From NCBI GenBank assembly GCA_017854585.1, contig JAFMHK010000001.1, positions 124,001-188,000 of the forward strand: a stretch of DNA of 64,000 nucleotides, in the 5' to 3' direction. Under the pieces are notes generated by a model. It did not search any database. It saw only the letters and a program-made list of their open reading frames with translations, and was not told the origin of the DNA. The translations under genes and the position numbers were made by a program. Below are positions 45,045-54,347 of this stretch, in pieces. Source of the DNA: Paracoccaceae bacterium. Its GTDB lineage: Bacteria; Pseudomonadota; Alphaproteobacteria; Rhodobacterales; Rhodobacteraceae. Numbering within the stretch: position 1 is the stretch's first letter; each line of letters opens with the position of its first letter.

Positions 45045-46670
45045 TCAGGCCTCTGCCGCCTCTCCCTTTGCTGCATTTGCAAGCGACTCGGCGGCGGCTT
45101 GCGCCTCCAACTCCTCGATGGTGACCCAGCCCAATTGCAGGCGAGCGGTCATGACCATGTTTTGCGCTTCTTCAAGGCTGACGTCGAAGGGTTCCAGAAG
45201 ACCGGTATCTTTCACACGCTCGCCGCCTACCGTTGTCCAGCCGCCGGCCAATTCCCAATCTGCGCAAGTTGCGAAGTCTTCCAGCGTTTTCACATCATCG
45301 TTGCCAAGTGCCACAAGCATCTGGGGGGTGAGGCCTTCGAATTCAATAAGGGACTCTTCCACACCGATGGACTTGGCATGCTCCAGCGCCTTCTTGTTCT
45401 GCTCCTCAAGATAGTCGCGTGCCCGCGCCTGCAGTTCCTCGGCGGTCGATTCGTCAACGCCGTCGATCACCAGCAGTTCGTCCAGTTCGACGTAGGCAAC
45501 TTCCTCCAGCGAGGTGAAGCCCTCGGAGACCAGGAGTTGGGCAAAGAATTCGTCCAGATCCAGATTATCCATGAAGACCTTGGTCCGCTCGGCGAATTCG
45601 GCCTGACGGCGGGAGGATTCCTCCTCCTCGGTCAGGATGTCGATATCCAGCCCAGTCAGCTGCGACGCAAGCCGCACGTTCTGACCGCGACGACCAATGG
45701 CCAGCGACAGCTGTTCGTCGGGCACCACGACCTCGATCCGCTCGGCGTCTTCGTCGATGACGACCTTGCTGACCTCTGCGGGCTGCAACGCGTTGACGAG
45801 GAAGGTGGCGGCATCTTCGTTCCACGGGATGATGTCGATCTTTTCACCTTGCAACTCGTTCACCACGGCCTGCACGCGGCTGCCGCGCATACCGACGCAG
45901 GCACCCACAGGGTCGATGGAGTTGTCGTAGGAAATGACGGCGATCTTGGCGCGCGAACCGGGGTCACGGGCCACGGCCTTGATCTCGATGATGCCATCGT
46001 AGATTTCCGGCACTTCCATCTTGAACAGTTCCGCCATGAACTGCGGATCGGTACGTGACAGGAAGATCTGCGGCCCACGCACTTCGCGGCGGACATCCTT
46101 GATGTAGCAACGGATGCGATCGTTCGGACGATAGCTTTCGCGGCCGATCTTTTCGTTCCGGCGCAGGACACCCTCGCCCCGTCCGATGTCGACGATGACG
46201 TTACCGTATTCCTCGCGCTTGACGACGCCGTTGATGATGGTGCCGGCGCGGTCCTTGAATTCCTCGTACTGACGATCCCGCTCTGCTTCGCGGACCTTTT
46301 GCAGGATCACCTGCTTGGCCGATTGCGCGGCGATCCGGCCCATCTCGACGGGCGGCACCTCTTCGACGACGGTGTCGCCGACGGTAGGGTTTTCCATGAA
46401 CTGCTTGGCCTGCGCGACGGTTAGTTCGGCCTTTTCGTTTTCAAGGGCGTCATCTTCCACAACCGTACGGACGCGCGTGAACGTCGCCTTGCCGGTCTTG
46501 CGATCAATGTGGACGCGTATATCCAGTTCGGAGCCATAACGCGACTTGGCGGCACGGGCGAGGCTTTCTTCCATCGCCTCGACCACCAGGCCGGGGTCAA
46601 TCATCTTTTCGCGGGCAACGGCCTCGGCGGTTTGCAGAAGCTCTAGCTGGTTCGCTGATGTAATCGCCAT
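45045..46670 (-). CDS. nusA: NusA, transcription elongation/termination factor
   Basis: NusA binds RNA polymerase and nascent RNA. The 541-residue protein has the N-terminal RNAP-binding domain, an S1 domain (about 135-200), two KH domains (about 230-345, including GACVGMRGSRVQAVVNEL) and C-terminal helix-hairpin-helix acidic repeats (about 370-500). It follows rimP by 3 bases. Confidence 0.96.
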   Translation of the reverse strand: MAITSANQLELLQTAEAVAREKMIDPGLVVEAMEESLARAAKSRYGSELDIRVHIDRKTGKATFTRVRTVVEDDALENEKAELTVAQAKQFMENPTVGDTVVEEVPPVEMGRIAAQSAKQVILQKVREAERDRQYEEFKDRAGTIINGVVKREEYGNVIVDIGRGEGVLRRNEKIGRESYRPNDRIRCYIKDVRREVRGPQIFLSRTDPQFMAELFKMEVPEIYDGIIEIKAVARDPGSRAKIAVISYDNSIDPVGACVGMRGSRVQAVVNELQGEKIDIIPWNEDAATFLVNALQPAEVSKVVIDEDAERIEVVVPDEQLSLAIGRRGQNVRLASQLTGLDIDILTEEEESSRRQAEFAERTKVFMDNLDLDEFFAQLLVSEGFTSLEEVAYVELDELLVIDGVDESTAEELQARARDYLEEQNKKALEHAKSIGVEESLIEFEGLTPQMLVALGNDDVKTLEDFATCADWELAGGWTTVGGERVKDTGLLEPFDVSLEEAQNMVMTARLQLGWVTIEELEAQAAAESLANAAKGEAAEA

Positions 46671-46673
46671 GTC

Positions 46674-47267
46674 TCAGTCCTCTGCCTGTTCGGGCTCTTC
46701 TTCGATTGTGTCGAATTTGGTTTCGTCGATGATGCCCGCCGCCTTGCGCTGACGCAGCATCTCAGAGATCAGTTCGTCCGTCAGGATCAACTTGGCGTCG
46801 GACAGCCAATCGAAATGCAGCCCGATGGTGACGGGTTCGCCACCTGCGCCGTCTTCGGAAATATTGATCAGCACTTCATCGCCTTCGATACCCGCAAGGA
46901 TACCTTTGAAGCGGCGGCGGCCATCGATCATCTCGGTCGTTTCGATCCGGGCTTCGTATCCTTCCCAAGTTTCGAAATCCTTGAGCCGGGTCAGCGGACG
47001 GTCGATACCGGGGGACGACACCTCCAGCGTGTAGGCATCATCAAGCGGGTCTTCCACGTCGAGCGTGGCGCTGACGGCGGTGGAGATGCGGGCGCACTCG
47101 TCCACTTCGATCCCGCCATCGGGGCGTTCAGCCATGATCTGCAGCGTCTTTGTATTGCCGCCCATCACACGAATGCGCACGATTTCGAACCCCATGTCTT
47201 CGATGACGGGGGTCAGGATCTCGGCCATACGGCGGTCCATCGATGATTTGGCGATCAGGGTTTCCAT
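46674..47267 (-). CDS. rimP: RimP, ribosome maturation factor
   Basis: RimP assists 30S subunit maturation. The 197-residue product has the N-terminal alpha/beta domain ([32 protein letters not shown]) and the conserved [14 protein letters not shown]. It is first in the operon, with a terminator-like hairpin 27-51 bases upstream. Confidence 0.95.
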   Translation of the reverse strand: METLIAKSSMDRRMAEILTPVIEDMGFEIVRIRVMGGNTKTLQIMAERPDGGIEVDECARISTAVSATLDVEDPLDDAYTLEVSSPGIDRPLTRLKDFETWEGYEARIETTEMIDGRRRFKGILAGIEGDEVLINISEDGAGGEPVTIGLHFDWLSDAKLILTDELISEMLRQRKAAGIIDETKFDTIEEEPEQAED

Positions 47268-47293
47268 GAGTCCGACTACTTATGATTCAAGCA

Positions 47294-47318
47294 CAAAAAA
47301 ACGGGCGCGCGGCCCGTT
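47294..47318 (-). terminator. Terminator-like hairpin upstream of rimP (attenuator or end of I78 gene)
   Basis: On the minus strand AACGGGC (47318-47312) pairs with GCCCGTT (47306-47300) around a 5-base loop, followed by a T-run (47301-47294). It is either the end of the I78-like gene transcript or an attenuator in the rimP-nusA-infB leader. Confidence 0.7.
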
Positions 47319-47372
47319 GAAACTCTCCGGTGGTGCATCGGGGGTGGAGGCCGACACGCCGCTGTTGAGGGG

Positions 47373-47401
47373 GATATAGGGGATATCGGACGGCGGCGCA
47401 A
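47373..47401 (-). promoter_or_regulatory. Possible rimP operon promoter
   Basis: On the minus strand TTGCGC (47401-47396), 17 bp, then TATATC (47378-47373). Matches are only moderate. A start near 47366 would put the terminator-like hairpin inside a leader of about 100 bases. Confidence 0.3.
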
Positions 47402-47402
47402 G

Positions 47403-47678
47403 TCATCCGCAGTAAATGCGAAAAACCGCGCCGGTCTCATCGGTGACGAAGTTGATCCGGTTCAACAGGTAATCCATCGTCACGGGGGCGTTTTCGGCAT
47501 GAACCCTTAGCGGCTGCTCAAGCGACAGGCCCTCTGCGACCGCAGCGGGTTGGCCGATCAACGCCTGATGCTGCGCAATGTTGCAAGTATCATCCACGAC
47601 CAAGGAATCATGCTTTTCCTGCGCCATGACGGCGACAGGAAGGAAGGCAAGCAGACAGACGATGAGCGAATGTTTCAT
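47403..47678 (-). CDS. Secreted I78-family peptidase inhibitor-like protein
   Basis: A 91-residue protein with a signal peptide ([19 protein letters not shown], likely cut before QEK) and a short domain [35 protein letters not shown] resembling I78 inhibitor proteins. Those inhibit subtilisin-type proteases in other organisms; activity here is untested. Two cysteines may pair. It diverges from frmA with 76 bp between starts. Confidence 0.7.
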   Translation of the reverse strand: MKHSLIVCLLAFLPVAVMAQEKHDSLVVDDTCNIAQHQALIGQPAAVAEGLSLEQPLRVHAENAPVTMDYLLNRINFVTDETGAVFRIYCG

Positions 47679-47754
47679 GGTGCCCTCTGGTTGCGTCACC
47701 AGAAAGATTGGCACAAGGTCAATCCAAATCAAGACCCGAGGGAGGGACAGAGAT

Positions 47755-48885
47755 ATGCGAACCCGTGCCGCCGTAGCGATGGAAGCTGGTAAGCCGCTGG
47801 AAGTAATGGAAGTGAACCTTGAAGGCCCCAAAGCGGGCGAGGTTCTGGTTGAAATCAAAGCCACCGGCATTTGCCATACCGATGAATTCACCCTGTCCGG
47901 TGCGGACCCCGAGGGGCTGTTTCCCGCCATTCTCGGCCACGAGGGCGCGGGCGTGGTTCTGGAGGTTGGCGAAGGCGTGACCACCTTGAAGCCCGGCGAT
48001 CATGTCATCCCGCTTTATACGCCGGAATGTCGGCAGTGCTATTCGTGTCTGTCCGGCAAGACGAACCTGTGCACGGCGATTCGCAATACCCAAGGCCAGG
48101 GCCTGATGCCCGATGGCACTACGCGGTTTTCGATGTTGGATGGCACACCCATTTTCCACTACATGGGGTGTTCGACTTTTGCGAACCACACGGTTCTGCC
48201 CGAAATCGCGCTGGCCAAGGTGCGTGACGACGCACCGTTCGACAAGATCTGTTACATCGGTTGCGGGGTCACCACCGGCATCGGGTCGGTGATTAACACC
48301 GCAGGGGTGGAGATTGGATCAACGGCTGCGGTCTTCGGTCTGGGCGGAATCGGTTTGAACGTGATCCAAGGGCTGCGCATGGCAGGTGCCGACATGATCA
48401 TCGGCGTCGATCTGAACGACGCCAAGGAGGAGATGGCGCGCAAATTCGGCATGACGCACTTTGTGAACCCCGCCAAGATCGCCGGATCCGTCGTTCAGGA
48501 GATCGTGAACCTGACCAAGTCTGAGCGGGACCAGATCGGGGGCGTGGATTATTCATTCGACGCCACGGGCAATGTGAAGGTGATGCGCGATGCGTTGGAA
48601 TGTTCGCACCGGGGCTGGGGCGTTTCCGTCATTATCGGTGTGGCCCCGGCAGGTGCGGAAATTGCCACGCGGCCGTTCCAGTTGGTAACCGGGCGGGTCT
48701 GGAAAGGCACCGCGTTTGGCGGTGCAAAAGGCCGGACCGATGTGCCAAAATTCGTGGATTGGTACATGGACGGCAAGATCGAGATTGACCCGATGATCAC
48801 CCACACGCTGAGCCTTGATGACATTAACAAGGGGTTTGACCTGATGCATGCGGGAGAAAGCATTCGCGCGGTTGTTGTCTATTGA
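47755..48885 (+). CDS. frmA: S-(hydroxymethyl)glutathione dehydrogenase (class III alcohol dehydrogenase)
   Basis: This enzyme oxidises S-hydroxymethylglutathione, the glutathione adduct of formaldehyde, to S-formylglutathione. The 376-residue zinc MDR protein has catalytic-zinc ligands C40 and H62 and structural-zinc cysteines C92, C95, C98 and C106. Coenzyme motif [12 protein letters not shown] is present. The ATG at 47755 follows GAGGGAC. Its pathway partner fghA is at 53508, not adjacent. Confidence 0.95.
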   Translation: MRTRAAVAMEAGKPLEVMEVNLEGPKAGEVLVEIKATGICHTDEFTLSGADPEGLFPAILGHEGAGVVLEVGEGVTTLKPGDHVIPLYTPECRQCYSCLSGKTNLCTAIRNTQGQGLMPDGTTRFSMLDGTPIFHYMGCSTFANHTVLPEIALAKVRDDAPFDKICYIGCGVTTGIGSVINTAGVEIGSTAAVFGLGGIGLNVIQGLRMAGADMIIGVDLNDAKEEMARKFGMTHFVNPAKIAGSVVQEIVNLTKSERDQIGGVDYSFDATGNVKVMRDALECSHRGWGVSVIIGVAPAGAEIATRPFQLVTGRVWKGTAFGGAKGRTDVPKFVDWYMDGKIEIDPMITHTLSLDDINKGFDLMHAGESIRAVVVY

Positions 48886-49382
48886 CGCTGAGCGTTCGCC
48901 CCTATGCGGCCGATGATGCGGCGGCGCTTTGGGCGATGTTGAAGCCGGTCTTTCGTGCCGGTGACACCTATGCGGTCAATCGCGATATCTCGAAAGAGGA
49001 TGCGCTTGAATTCTGGCTGGGGTCCGGGCACGCGGTTTTTGTGGCCGAGGACCGCGACGTTCTGGGCACGTATTTCGTGTGCCCAAACAAGGCGGGCGGG
49101 GGCGGTCACGTGGCAAACGCGGCTTATGTGACGGCGGCGGGTTTCGGGGGCAAGGGCGTGGCGCGCGCCATGCTGGTCCATTCGCTGGATACTGCCCGCG
49201 CCATGGGGTTTAGGGCAATGCAGTACAATTTTGTGGTCAGCACCAACACACGCGCGGTCGATACGTGGCTGCGCGCGGGGTTTGAAGTTGTCGGTCGCGT
49301 GCCTGGTGCGTTCAACCATCCGGACCACGGCTATGTCGATGCATTTGTCATGCACAAACCTCTGGTCTCCGACGGGGATTGA
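48882..49382 (+). CDS. GNAT-family N-acetyltransferase
   Basis: A 166-residue protein with GNAT motif A ([32 protein letters not shown]) and motif B-like [25 protein letters not shown]. The substrate is unknown. The start is a TTG overlapping the frmA stop, suggesting translational coupling. Confidence 0.85.
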   Translation: MTLSVRPYAADDAAALWAMLKPVFRAGDTYAVNRDISKEDALEFWLGSGHAVFVAEDRDVLGTYFVCPNKAGGGGHVANAAYVTAAGFGGKGVARAMLVHSLDTARAMGFRAMQYNFVVSTNTRAVDTWLRAGFEVVGRVPGAFNHPDHGYVDAFVMHKPLVSDGD

Positions 49383-49445
49383 CCGCTTCTGAGCCGATAG
49401 CAGGGCCGCTGGTGAAGGCGCGGTTGCTTCGATATGGTATGGGCC

Positions 49446-49904
49446 ATGAAGATTGCCACCTGCACCATTGTCGTTGCCATCGCACTGTGCGGGTCTGCAC
49501 CGGTGGTGGCGCAATCTGGGCAGGTGTTGGACGTTACGCAGCCAACAGAAGTATTTTCCATGCTGTCTTATGCCGTCATGGATGAGGCGAACGCACTGAA
49601 CCCCGCGGACGTTTTCGAGATCGAGATTTCTGAGAGCGGGGGGATCACAGATGTGTTCGTCCGCCTTGCACCCGGAGCGGTGGTGGCGTTTGCGGATTCG
49701 ACGCAACAGGCCATCGGAAAGACGATGGTGGTGTCGATCTGTGGCAACCCGGTGTTGCGCGCGACGGTGCGGGCTGCAATGACCAGCGGGACACTGTACA
49801 TTCCAAATATAAATGCCGTTCAGGCCGAGGCGCTCCGCAGTGTCTGGCACGGACGGCAAACATGCCAAGATATACCAGCCGAGGTCTTTCCCATTGCCCA
49901 ATAA
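49446..49904 (+). CDS. Secreted protein of unknown function, weakly SecD-periplasmic-domain-like
   Basis: A 152-residue protein with an N-terminal signal peptide (about residues 1-22, cut near VAQ-SGQ). The segment VFVRLAPGAVVAFADSTQQAIGKTMVVSICGNPVLRATVRAAMTSGTLYIPN resembles the small domain of SecD P1 regions, but without a membrane part, so a translocase role is not implied. The TTG of the NYN-domain gene lies within its 3' end. Confidence 0.6.
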   Translation: MKIATCTIVVAIALCGSAPVVAQSGQVLDVTQPTEVFSMLSYAVMDEANALNPADVFEIEISESGGITDVFVRLAPGAVVAFADSTQQAIGKTMVVSICGNPVLRATVRAAMTSGTLYIPNINAVQAEALRSVWHGRQTCQDIPAEVFPIAQ

Positions 49905-50610
49905 CACACCGCTTCTTGCCGTTCTGATCGACGCGGATAACACGTCCTACAAACACGCCAAGGCGATCTTCGACGAGATTGCCGGCTTTGGAGAGGCGAG
50001 CGTCCGCCGGATATACGGTGATTTCAGTTCAAGCCACATGAAGGGCTGGTCGGCGGTGCAGGCCGAGTTCGGGATTGTCCCACACCACCAGCCCGCGAAT
50101 ACGGTCGGCAAGAACGCCTCTGACATCGCGCTTGTGATTGATGCGATGGATCTGATGCATTCAAGTCGCTTCGACGGGTTTGTCCTTGTGTCCTCCGACA
50201 GCGATTTCACCCGATTGGCCAGCCGTATCCGTGAGCAGGGTCTGGATGTCTACGGGATCGGGCAGCAAAAGACGCCGGATGCGTTCCGCAAGGCCTGCAA
50301 ACGGTTCATCTTTATCGAGAACCTTCTGGGGGCGGAGCCTGCTGCCGACAAGCCCGTGGCACCAAGTGGAAAGACCGAGGACCTGCCCGACGCACGCGAC
50401 CTGATCTTTCGCGCGATGGAAGCGATCGAACAGGATGACGATTGGTATTCGCTGGGCCAGATCGGTCAATATATCACCGCTGCCAACCCTGATTTTGATA
50501 CGCGGACTTATGGCAAACGCAAGCTGAGTGATCTGATCGAAAGCCTCAAGATGCTTGAGGTCAAACGTGGTCAGGGCAGCAACCAGATGTTTGTGCGGCG
50601 CCTCGACTAG
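49894..50610 (+). CDS. NYN-domain (PIN-like) putative ribonuclease with C-terminal OST-HTH/LOTUS-like domain
   Basis: A 238-residue protein with an N-terminal NYN/LabA-type domain: AVLIDADNTS near residue 9, GKNASDIALVIDAMDLM near 70 and LVSSDSDFTRLASRIREQG near 98, giving the acidic residues of a PIN-like nuclease. The C-terminal part (about 165-238, ARDLIFRAMEAI..GKRKLSDLIESLKMLEVK) resembles an OST-HTH/LOTUS RNA-binding module. A TTG at 49894 with GAGG 9 bases upstream is the likely start. RNA target unknown. Confidence 0.82.
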   Translation: MPNNTPLLAVLIDADNTSYKHAKAIFDEIAGFGEASVRRIYGDFSSSHMKGWSAVQAEFGIVPHHQPANTVGKNASDIALVIDAMDLMHSSRFDGFVLVSSDSDFTRLASRIREQGLDVYGIGQQKTPDAFRKACKRFIFIENLLGAEPAADKPVAPSGKTEDLPDARDLIFRAMEAIEQDDDWYSLGQIGQYITAANPDFDTRTYGKRKLSDLIESLKMLEVKRGQGSNQMFVRRLD

Positions 50611-50616
50611 GCGCCG
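50596..50616. terminator. Hairpin between convergent NYN gene and sulfotransferase
   Basis: CGGCGCC (50596-50602) pairs with GGCGCCG (50610-50616) over the NYN-gene stop codon, between two converging genes. There is no T-run, so terminator function is uncertain. Confidence 0.4.
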
Positions 50617-51510
50617 TCAGGGCGCCTGCCGATCCCCCCAGTTGAGCCAGGCGATATCTTCCGGCGCGAACAACTCCGCCATGCGCGCATCATAGGCCGC
50701 CATGTCCTCCGCCGTCAGGCGGCCTTCCCATTTGTTCGAACTGCCCGAGGCATAGAAATTCGCCAGATCATGCATCGAAGCGTCTTTGTGAAAGCGCATG
50801 TCGCTCGCCTCGACAGCTTTGCGCATCGACGCAAAACTGGTGGCTTCCACGATCTCGGCACACAGCTCCGGGTCAAGCGGTATATCCAAGAGCCCGGCCA
50901 CACGGGTGATCTGTCCGGCGGGATCGCGGGTCAGATCGGCATAGTGAAAGAAATGGACATTGCCGTTCGCCTCGCGTGCCCGCGCCTCGCCCAAGTGGAG
51001 TGCGAGCGAGGCCAGCGTCATGTCATCCATGCCCTGCTCGGTGCTCGGCCCGTCGAGGAACCGCCTGAAGCCTGCGCGATCATCGCCTTCGAACATGTGA
51101 TCGAACGCGTTGATCTTCAGGTTTTCGGCAAAGCTCCGCATCGAGAAATGCATATCGACCGGGTGCCGGTAGACAACGATATAGGTGGGCTCGGGCGCAT
51201 AGGGGACGCCGTCCATGGGTGTGTGGCTCTTGATGCAGCGCCGCCGCGTCAAACCATCGAGGAAGTCGGTGATTTCACGGCGATCGCGGAAATTGCAATC
51301 CACCCACGGCGCGCTGTGCCATCCGCCTGCGTCCGGCACGACCTTGCCATGGATCAGCATCATCACGATGTTAAGCATCCATGTGGTCCCGCATTTCGGC
51401 GGCGTGGTGACGAGCACATCATCGGGCCGCATCTTGAACCAGGACCAAACATCGGTGTTCGTCACCGGGCCGAGATATTCACGGGTCCGTTCGGTGTGCA
51501 ACTCTGCCAT
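50617..51510 (-). CDS. PAPS-dependent sulfotransferase (cytosolic type)
   Basis: A 297-residue sulfotransferase with the 5'-phosphosulfate binding motif TTPPKCGTTWMLNI (about 35-48) and the 3'-phosphate motif IVVYRHPVDMHFS (about 111-123). It would transfer sulfate from PAPS to a small-molecule hydroxyl or amine; the acceptor is unknown. GGAGGGACC precedes the ATG. It lies 59 bp behind the TetR gene on the same strand and may be its target or co-transcribed. Confidence 0.87.
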   Translation of the reverse strand: MAELHTERTREYLGPVTNTDVWSWFKMRPDDVLVTTPPKCGTTWMLNIVMMLIHGKVVPDAGGWHSAPWVDCNFRDRREITDFLDGLTRRRCIKSHTPMDGVPYAPEPTYIVVYRHPVDMHFSMRSFAENLKINAFDHMFEGDDRAGFRRFLDGPSTEQGMDDMTLASLALHLGEARAREANGNVHFFHYADLTRDPAGQITRVAGLLDIPLDPELCAEIVEATSFASMRKAVEASDMRFHKDASMHDLANFYASGSSNKWEGRLTAEDMAAYDARMAELFAPEDIAWLNWGDRQAP

Positions 51511-51569
51511 GGTCCCTCCAGTCGCCTATTCGCGATGACGCTAGGGGAGGTCTTGGCTCAGGTATAGCT

Positions 51570-52187
51570 TTATCTGCGGGCGTAGCGGGCCATAAAGGTC
51601 TTCACCGCCTCATCCGCGATCCGGGCGATGTCTTCCTCACTCACAGAGGGCACGATCCCGAACATCAGCTTCAGCAGAAGATCCGTCCGGCACAGTTGCG
51701 CCAACTGATCGGCGGCCAGAAACGGGTCTTCGATATCCAGCGCGTCGCGCGCCTTGGGGCTTTGCAGGAATTCGCTGATCTTGCGGTTCCATCGGCGTGG
51801 GCCGCTTTCGTAGAATGCCTGCCCAAGTGCGGGGAACCGCTGTGCCTCGGCGATGCAGACCCGGAACATGTCTCGTCCGAAGGCCGACACGACAAAGCTG
51901 GTCAGGGCGTGGCAAATATAGTGAAGCGACTCTGGCACCGTCATGGTGCCGGATCCGAGCGTAAATTCGATCTCGGACTGATGCCCGCACTCTTCGGTCA
52001 GGACCGCCATGAAGAGGTGCTGTTTGTCGGGGAAATAGCTGTAGAGCGTCGCCTTGGACACGCCCGAGTCGCGCGCGATTTCGTCCACGCTTGCGCCTTC
52101 GTAGCCCTCGCGCATGAAGACGGCGCGCGCGCCGACAACTACCTGATCGTACTTGCGACCCTTCTTGATCTGGAGTGCAGCGTTCAT
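51570..52187 (-). CDS. TetR/AcrR-family transcriptional regulator
   Basis: A 205-residue regulator with an N-terminal TetR helix-turn-helix (VFMREGYEGASVDEIARDSGVSKATLYSYFPDKQHLF, about 24-58) and a C-terminal ligand domain of the AefR-type. The start at 52187 is chosen; upstream in-frame starts extend into the regulatory region. A 19-bp palindrome at 52222-52240 may be its operator. Likely controls itself and the sulfotransferase, perhaps also the divergent AEC gene. Confidence 0.9.
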   Translation of the reverse strand: MNAALQIKKGRKYDQVVVGARAVFMREGYEGASVDEIARDSGVSKATLYSYFPDKQHLFMAVLTEECGHQSEIEFTLGSGTMTVPESLHYICHALTSFVVSAFGRDMFRVCIAEAQRFPALGQAFYESGPRRWNRKISEFLQSPKARDALDIEDPFLAADQLAQLCRTDLLLKLMFGIVPSVSEEDIARIADEAVKTFMARYARR

Positions 52188-52499
52188 CGTGGCGTTGATT
52201 TCCCTTCCCTCAAGGCACCTTAAACCGATCAGTTCAGTTTCAGCAAGGATTTGGGCCTTGTCTTTTGGCCTGAAACGAAAACGGCGCCACCCGGTCATCT
52301 GGCATCTTGCGGCCGGGACAGAGACTTGCGGCGGGCCGGACACCGCATCGGACGGGGCGATGCAGCACGCCGGATCACGCTAAGCCAAATCAAGCAGTTA
52401 AGCGGCCCATGCGTCGGCTAAAGAAAATGGATCGCAGAGCGATCGGGATTTGTGAAACCCGGCTGGACTCGGTCGATCCGGGTGGCATATGCCGAAGTC
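52188..52499. other. 312-bp divergent intergenic region (TetR / AEC transporter)
   Basis: No convincing gene is seen. The half near the TetR gene holds a candidate operator at 52222-52240; the rest is GC-rich with small unsupported frames. A GTG at 52452 in frame with the AEC transporter could extend it by 16 residues, but the family N-terminus fits ATG 52500. Confidence 0.6.
52222..52240. promoter_or_regulatory. Candidate TetR operator
   Basis: AAACCGATC-A-GTTCAGTTT is an imperfect dyad in which 7 of 9 positions pair. It lies 34 bp upstream of the TetR start codon, a typical autoregulatory position. Inference from symmetry and position. Confidence 0.45.
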
Positions 52500-53450
52500 A
52501 TGTTGGAAATCTTCCTCAAGACGCTGCCGTTTTTTGCGCTGATCGGTCTTGGCTATCAGGCCTGCCGCAGTGGATTCTTCACGGCCGAGGCTGCGGCCTA
52601 TTTGACGAAATTCGTTTTCTACTTCGCCCTTTCGGCGATGTTGTTCCGCTTTGCGGCCAATCTGTCCCTTCGGGAGATTTTCGACTGGTGGTTTGTGGCC
52701 GCCTATCTGTGGGGCTGTTTCACGGTCTATCTGATCGCCACGGGTGTTGCGCTGATCCGCAAGCGCGGCATTCAAGAGGCCGCCTTCGAAGCGCAATGCG
52801 CCGTGATCGGCAACGCCGGCTTTCTGGGCGTGCCAATGTTGATCGTACTGCTTGGCCCAGATGCCGCGGGTCCGGTACTCATGGTGCTGGCGCTGGATCT
52901 GATTGTGTTTTCGTCGCTGATTGTGATCTTGATCACCGGCAGCCGCGATGGGCGAATGTCGCTTGGTATCTTGAAGACCGTCGGTTTGGGTCTGGTGAAA
53001 AACCCGATGATCGTCTCGATGAGCCTTGGCCTTGCGTGGTCGGGTACGGGGTGGGCGGTGCCTGTCCCGGTGAACGAGTTCTTGGCGATATTGGGGGCGG
53101 CGGCGACGCCCGGCGCATTGTTCGCGATTGGTGCGTCGCTGGCGGACAAATCAGCCGAGCGTTTGTCGGTTGCGGGCTGGCTGACGTTTTGCAAGCTGGT
53201 GCTGCACCCCGCAGCCGTGGCGTTTGCCGCGCTGGTGTTGTTCCCGGTGGAAACGTTCAGCGCTGCCGTGATGATCGCGGCGGCGTCCCTGCCGGTCGCG
53301 GGCAACGTGTTCATTCTGGCCCAGCATTATGGTGTTGCGCCTCAGCGCGTGTCGGCCTCTATTCTTGTATCGACAGCGCTGAGCATCGTGACGGTGTCGG
53401 TTGTGGTTGCATGGGTCGCCAACATGGCGGGGATAACGCCCGGCGGCTGA
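52500..53450 (+). CDS. AEC-family (auxin efflux carrier-type) transporter
   Basis: A 316-residue membrane protein with about ten hydrophobic segments and the family pattern of two five-helix halves (MLEIFLKTLPFFALIGLGYQACRSGFF start; NAGFLGVPML and ASLPVAGNVFILAQHYGV motifs). Members export organic anions or amino acids; the substrate here is unknown. It diverges from the TetR gene and precedes fghA by 57 bp. Confidence 0.88.
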   Translation: MLEIFLKTLPFFALIGLGYQACRSGFFTAEAAAYLTKFVFYFALSAMLFRFAANLSLREIFDWWFVAAYLWGCFTVYLIATGVALIRKRGIQEAAFEAQCAVIGNAGFLGVPMLIVLLGPDAAGPVLMVLALDLIVFSSLIVILITGSRDGRMSLGILKTVGLGLVKNPMIVSMSLGLAWSGTGWAVPVPVNEFLAILGAAATPGALFAIGASLADKSAERLSVAGWLTFCKLVLHPAAVAFAALVLFPVETFSAAVMIAAASLPVAGNVFILAQHYGVAPQRVSASILVSTALSIVTVSVVVAWVANMAGITPGG

Positions 53451-53507
53451 GTGCTGGACGCACCCAACTGCGCGCGATAGGCCTTGGACAACATCACGGA
53501 GGCAACG

Positions 53508-54347
53508 ATGGACACCCTTTCCGAAAACCGATGCTTTGGCGGAACGCAGGGCGTCTATAGACACGCCTCGGATGCCACAGGCACGGACATGACATTCGGC
53601 CTGTTCATGCCGGCAGAGGCAGCCGACGGACCGGTGCCGGTCTTGTGGTATTTGTCGGGGCTGACCTGCACCCACGAAAACGCCATGGGCAAGGCTGGCG
53701 CGCAGGGCTGGGCCGCAGAACAGGGCATTGCGCTGGTGTTCCCCGACACGTCGCCACGCGGCGACGATGTTCCCGACGATGCTGCCTATGATCTGGGCAA
53801 GGGGGCCGGGTTCTACGTGAACGCGACGCAAGACCCTTGGGCCGAACATTTTCAGATGTGGGATTACATCACCGACGAATTGCCCCGTGCGCTGTTCAGC
53901 CGCTTTGCGTTGGACGAAGAACGTCAGGCGATTACCGGCCATTCGATGGGGGGGCATGGTGCGCTGACCATCGCGATATCATTCCCCGACCGGTTCGCCA
54001 GCGTGTCGGCGTTTGCCCCCATCTGCAACCCGATGAAAAGCGACTGGGGCCGCAAACAGTTGGGCGCATATCTGGGCCCCAACACCGCCCTGTGGGAGGC
54101 TCATGATGCAACCCTCCTGATGGAGCGGCACGGCTTTCCCGGCCCCGTGTTGATAGACACCGGGACCGTCGACCAATTTGCCGATCTTCTAAAGACCGAG
54201 GCTCTGGCTGCGGCCATGGCGCTTCGGCGGCAGCCAGCAACGCTGCGCCTGCAGTCTGGATATGACCATAGCTATTTCTTTGTCTCGACCTTCATGGAAG
54301 ACCATATCGCGTTCCATGCCGAGGCGCTTTACGGGGTGACCGGATGA
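53508..54347 (+). CDS. fghA: S-formylglutathione hydrolase
   Basis: It hydrolyses S-formylglutathione to formate and glutathione, completing formaldehyde oxidation begun by FrmA. The 279-residue esterase has S146 in GHSMGGHG, LSGLTCTHEN near residue 49 and a C-terminal YDHSYFF containing the catalytic histidine. GGAGG precedes ATG 53508. Its stop overlaps the HAD gene by 4 bases. Confidence 0.95.
   Translation: MDTLSENRCFGGTQGVYRHASDATGTDMTFGLFMPAEAADGPVPVLWYLSGLTCTHENAMGKAGAQGWAAEQGIALVFPDTSPRGDDVPDDAAYDLGKGAGFYVNATQDPWAEHFQMWDYITDELPRALFSRFALDEERQAITGHSMGGHGALTIAISFPDRFASVSAFAPICNPMKSDWGRKQLGAYLGPNTALWEAHDATLLMERHGFPGPVLIDTGTVDQFADLLKTEALAAAMALRRQPATLRLQSGYDHSYFFVSTFMEDHIAFHAEALYGVTG

Noticed and set aside
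52307-53560. 417-codon plus-strand frame overlapping the AEC transporter
   Set aside because: Its product is Arg/Gly/Cys-rich without hydrophobic pattern, while the other frame gives a ten-helix transporter.
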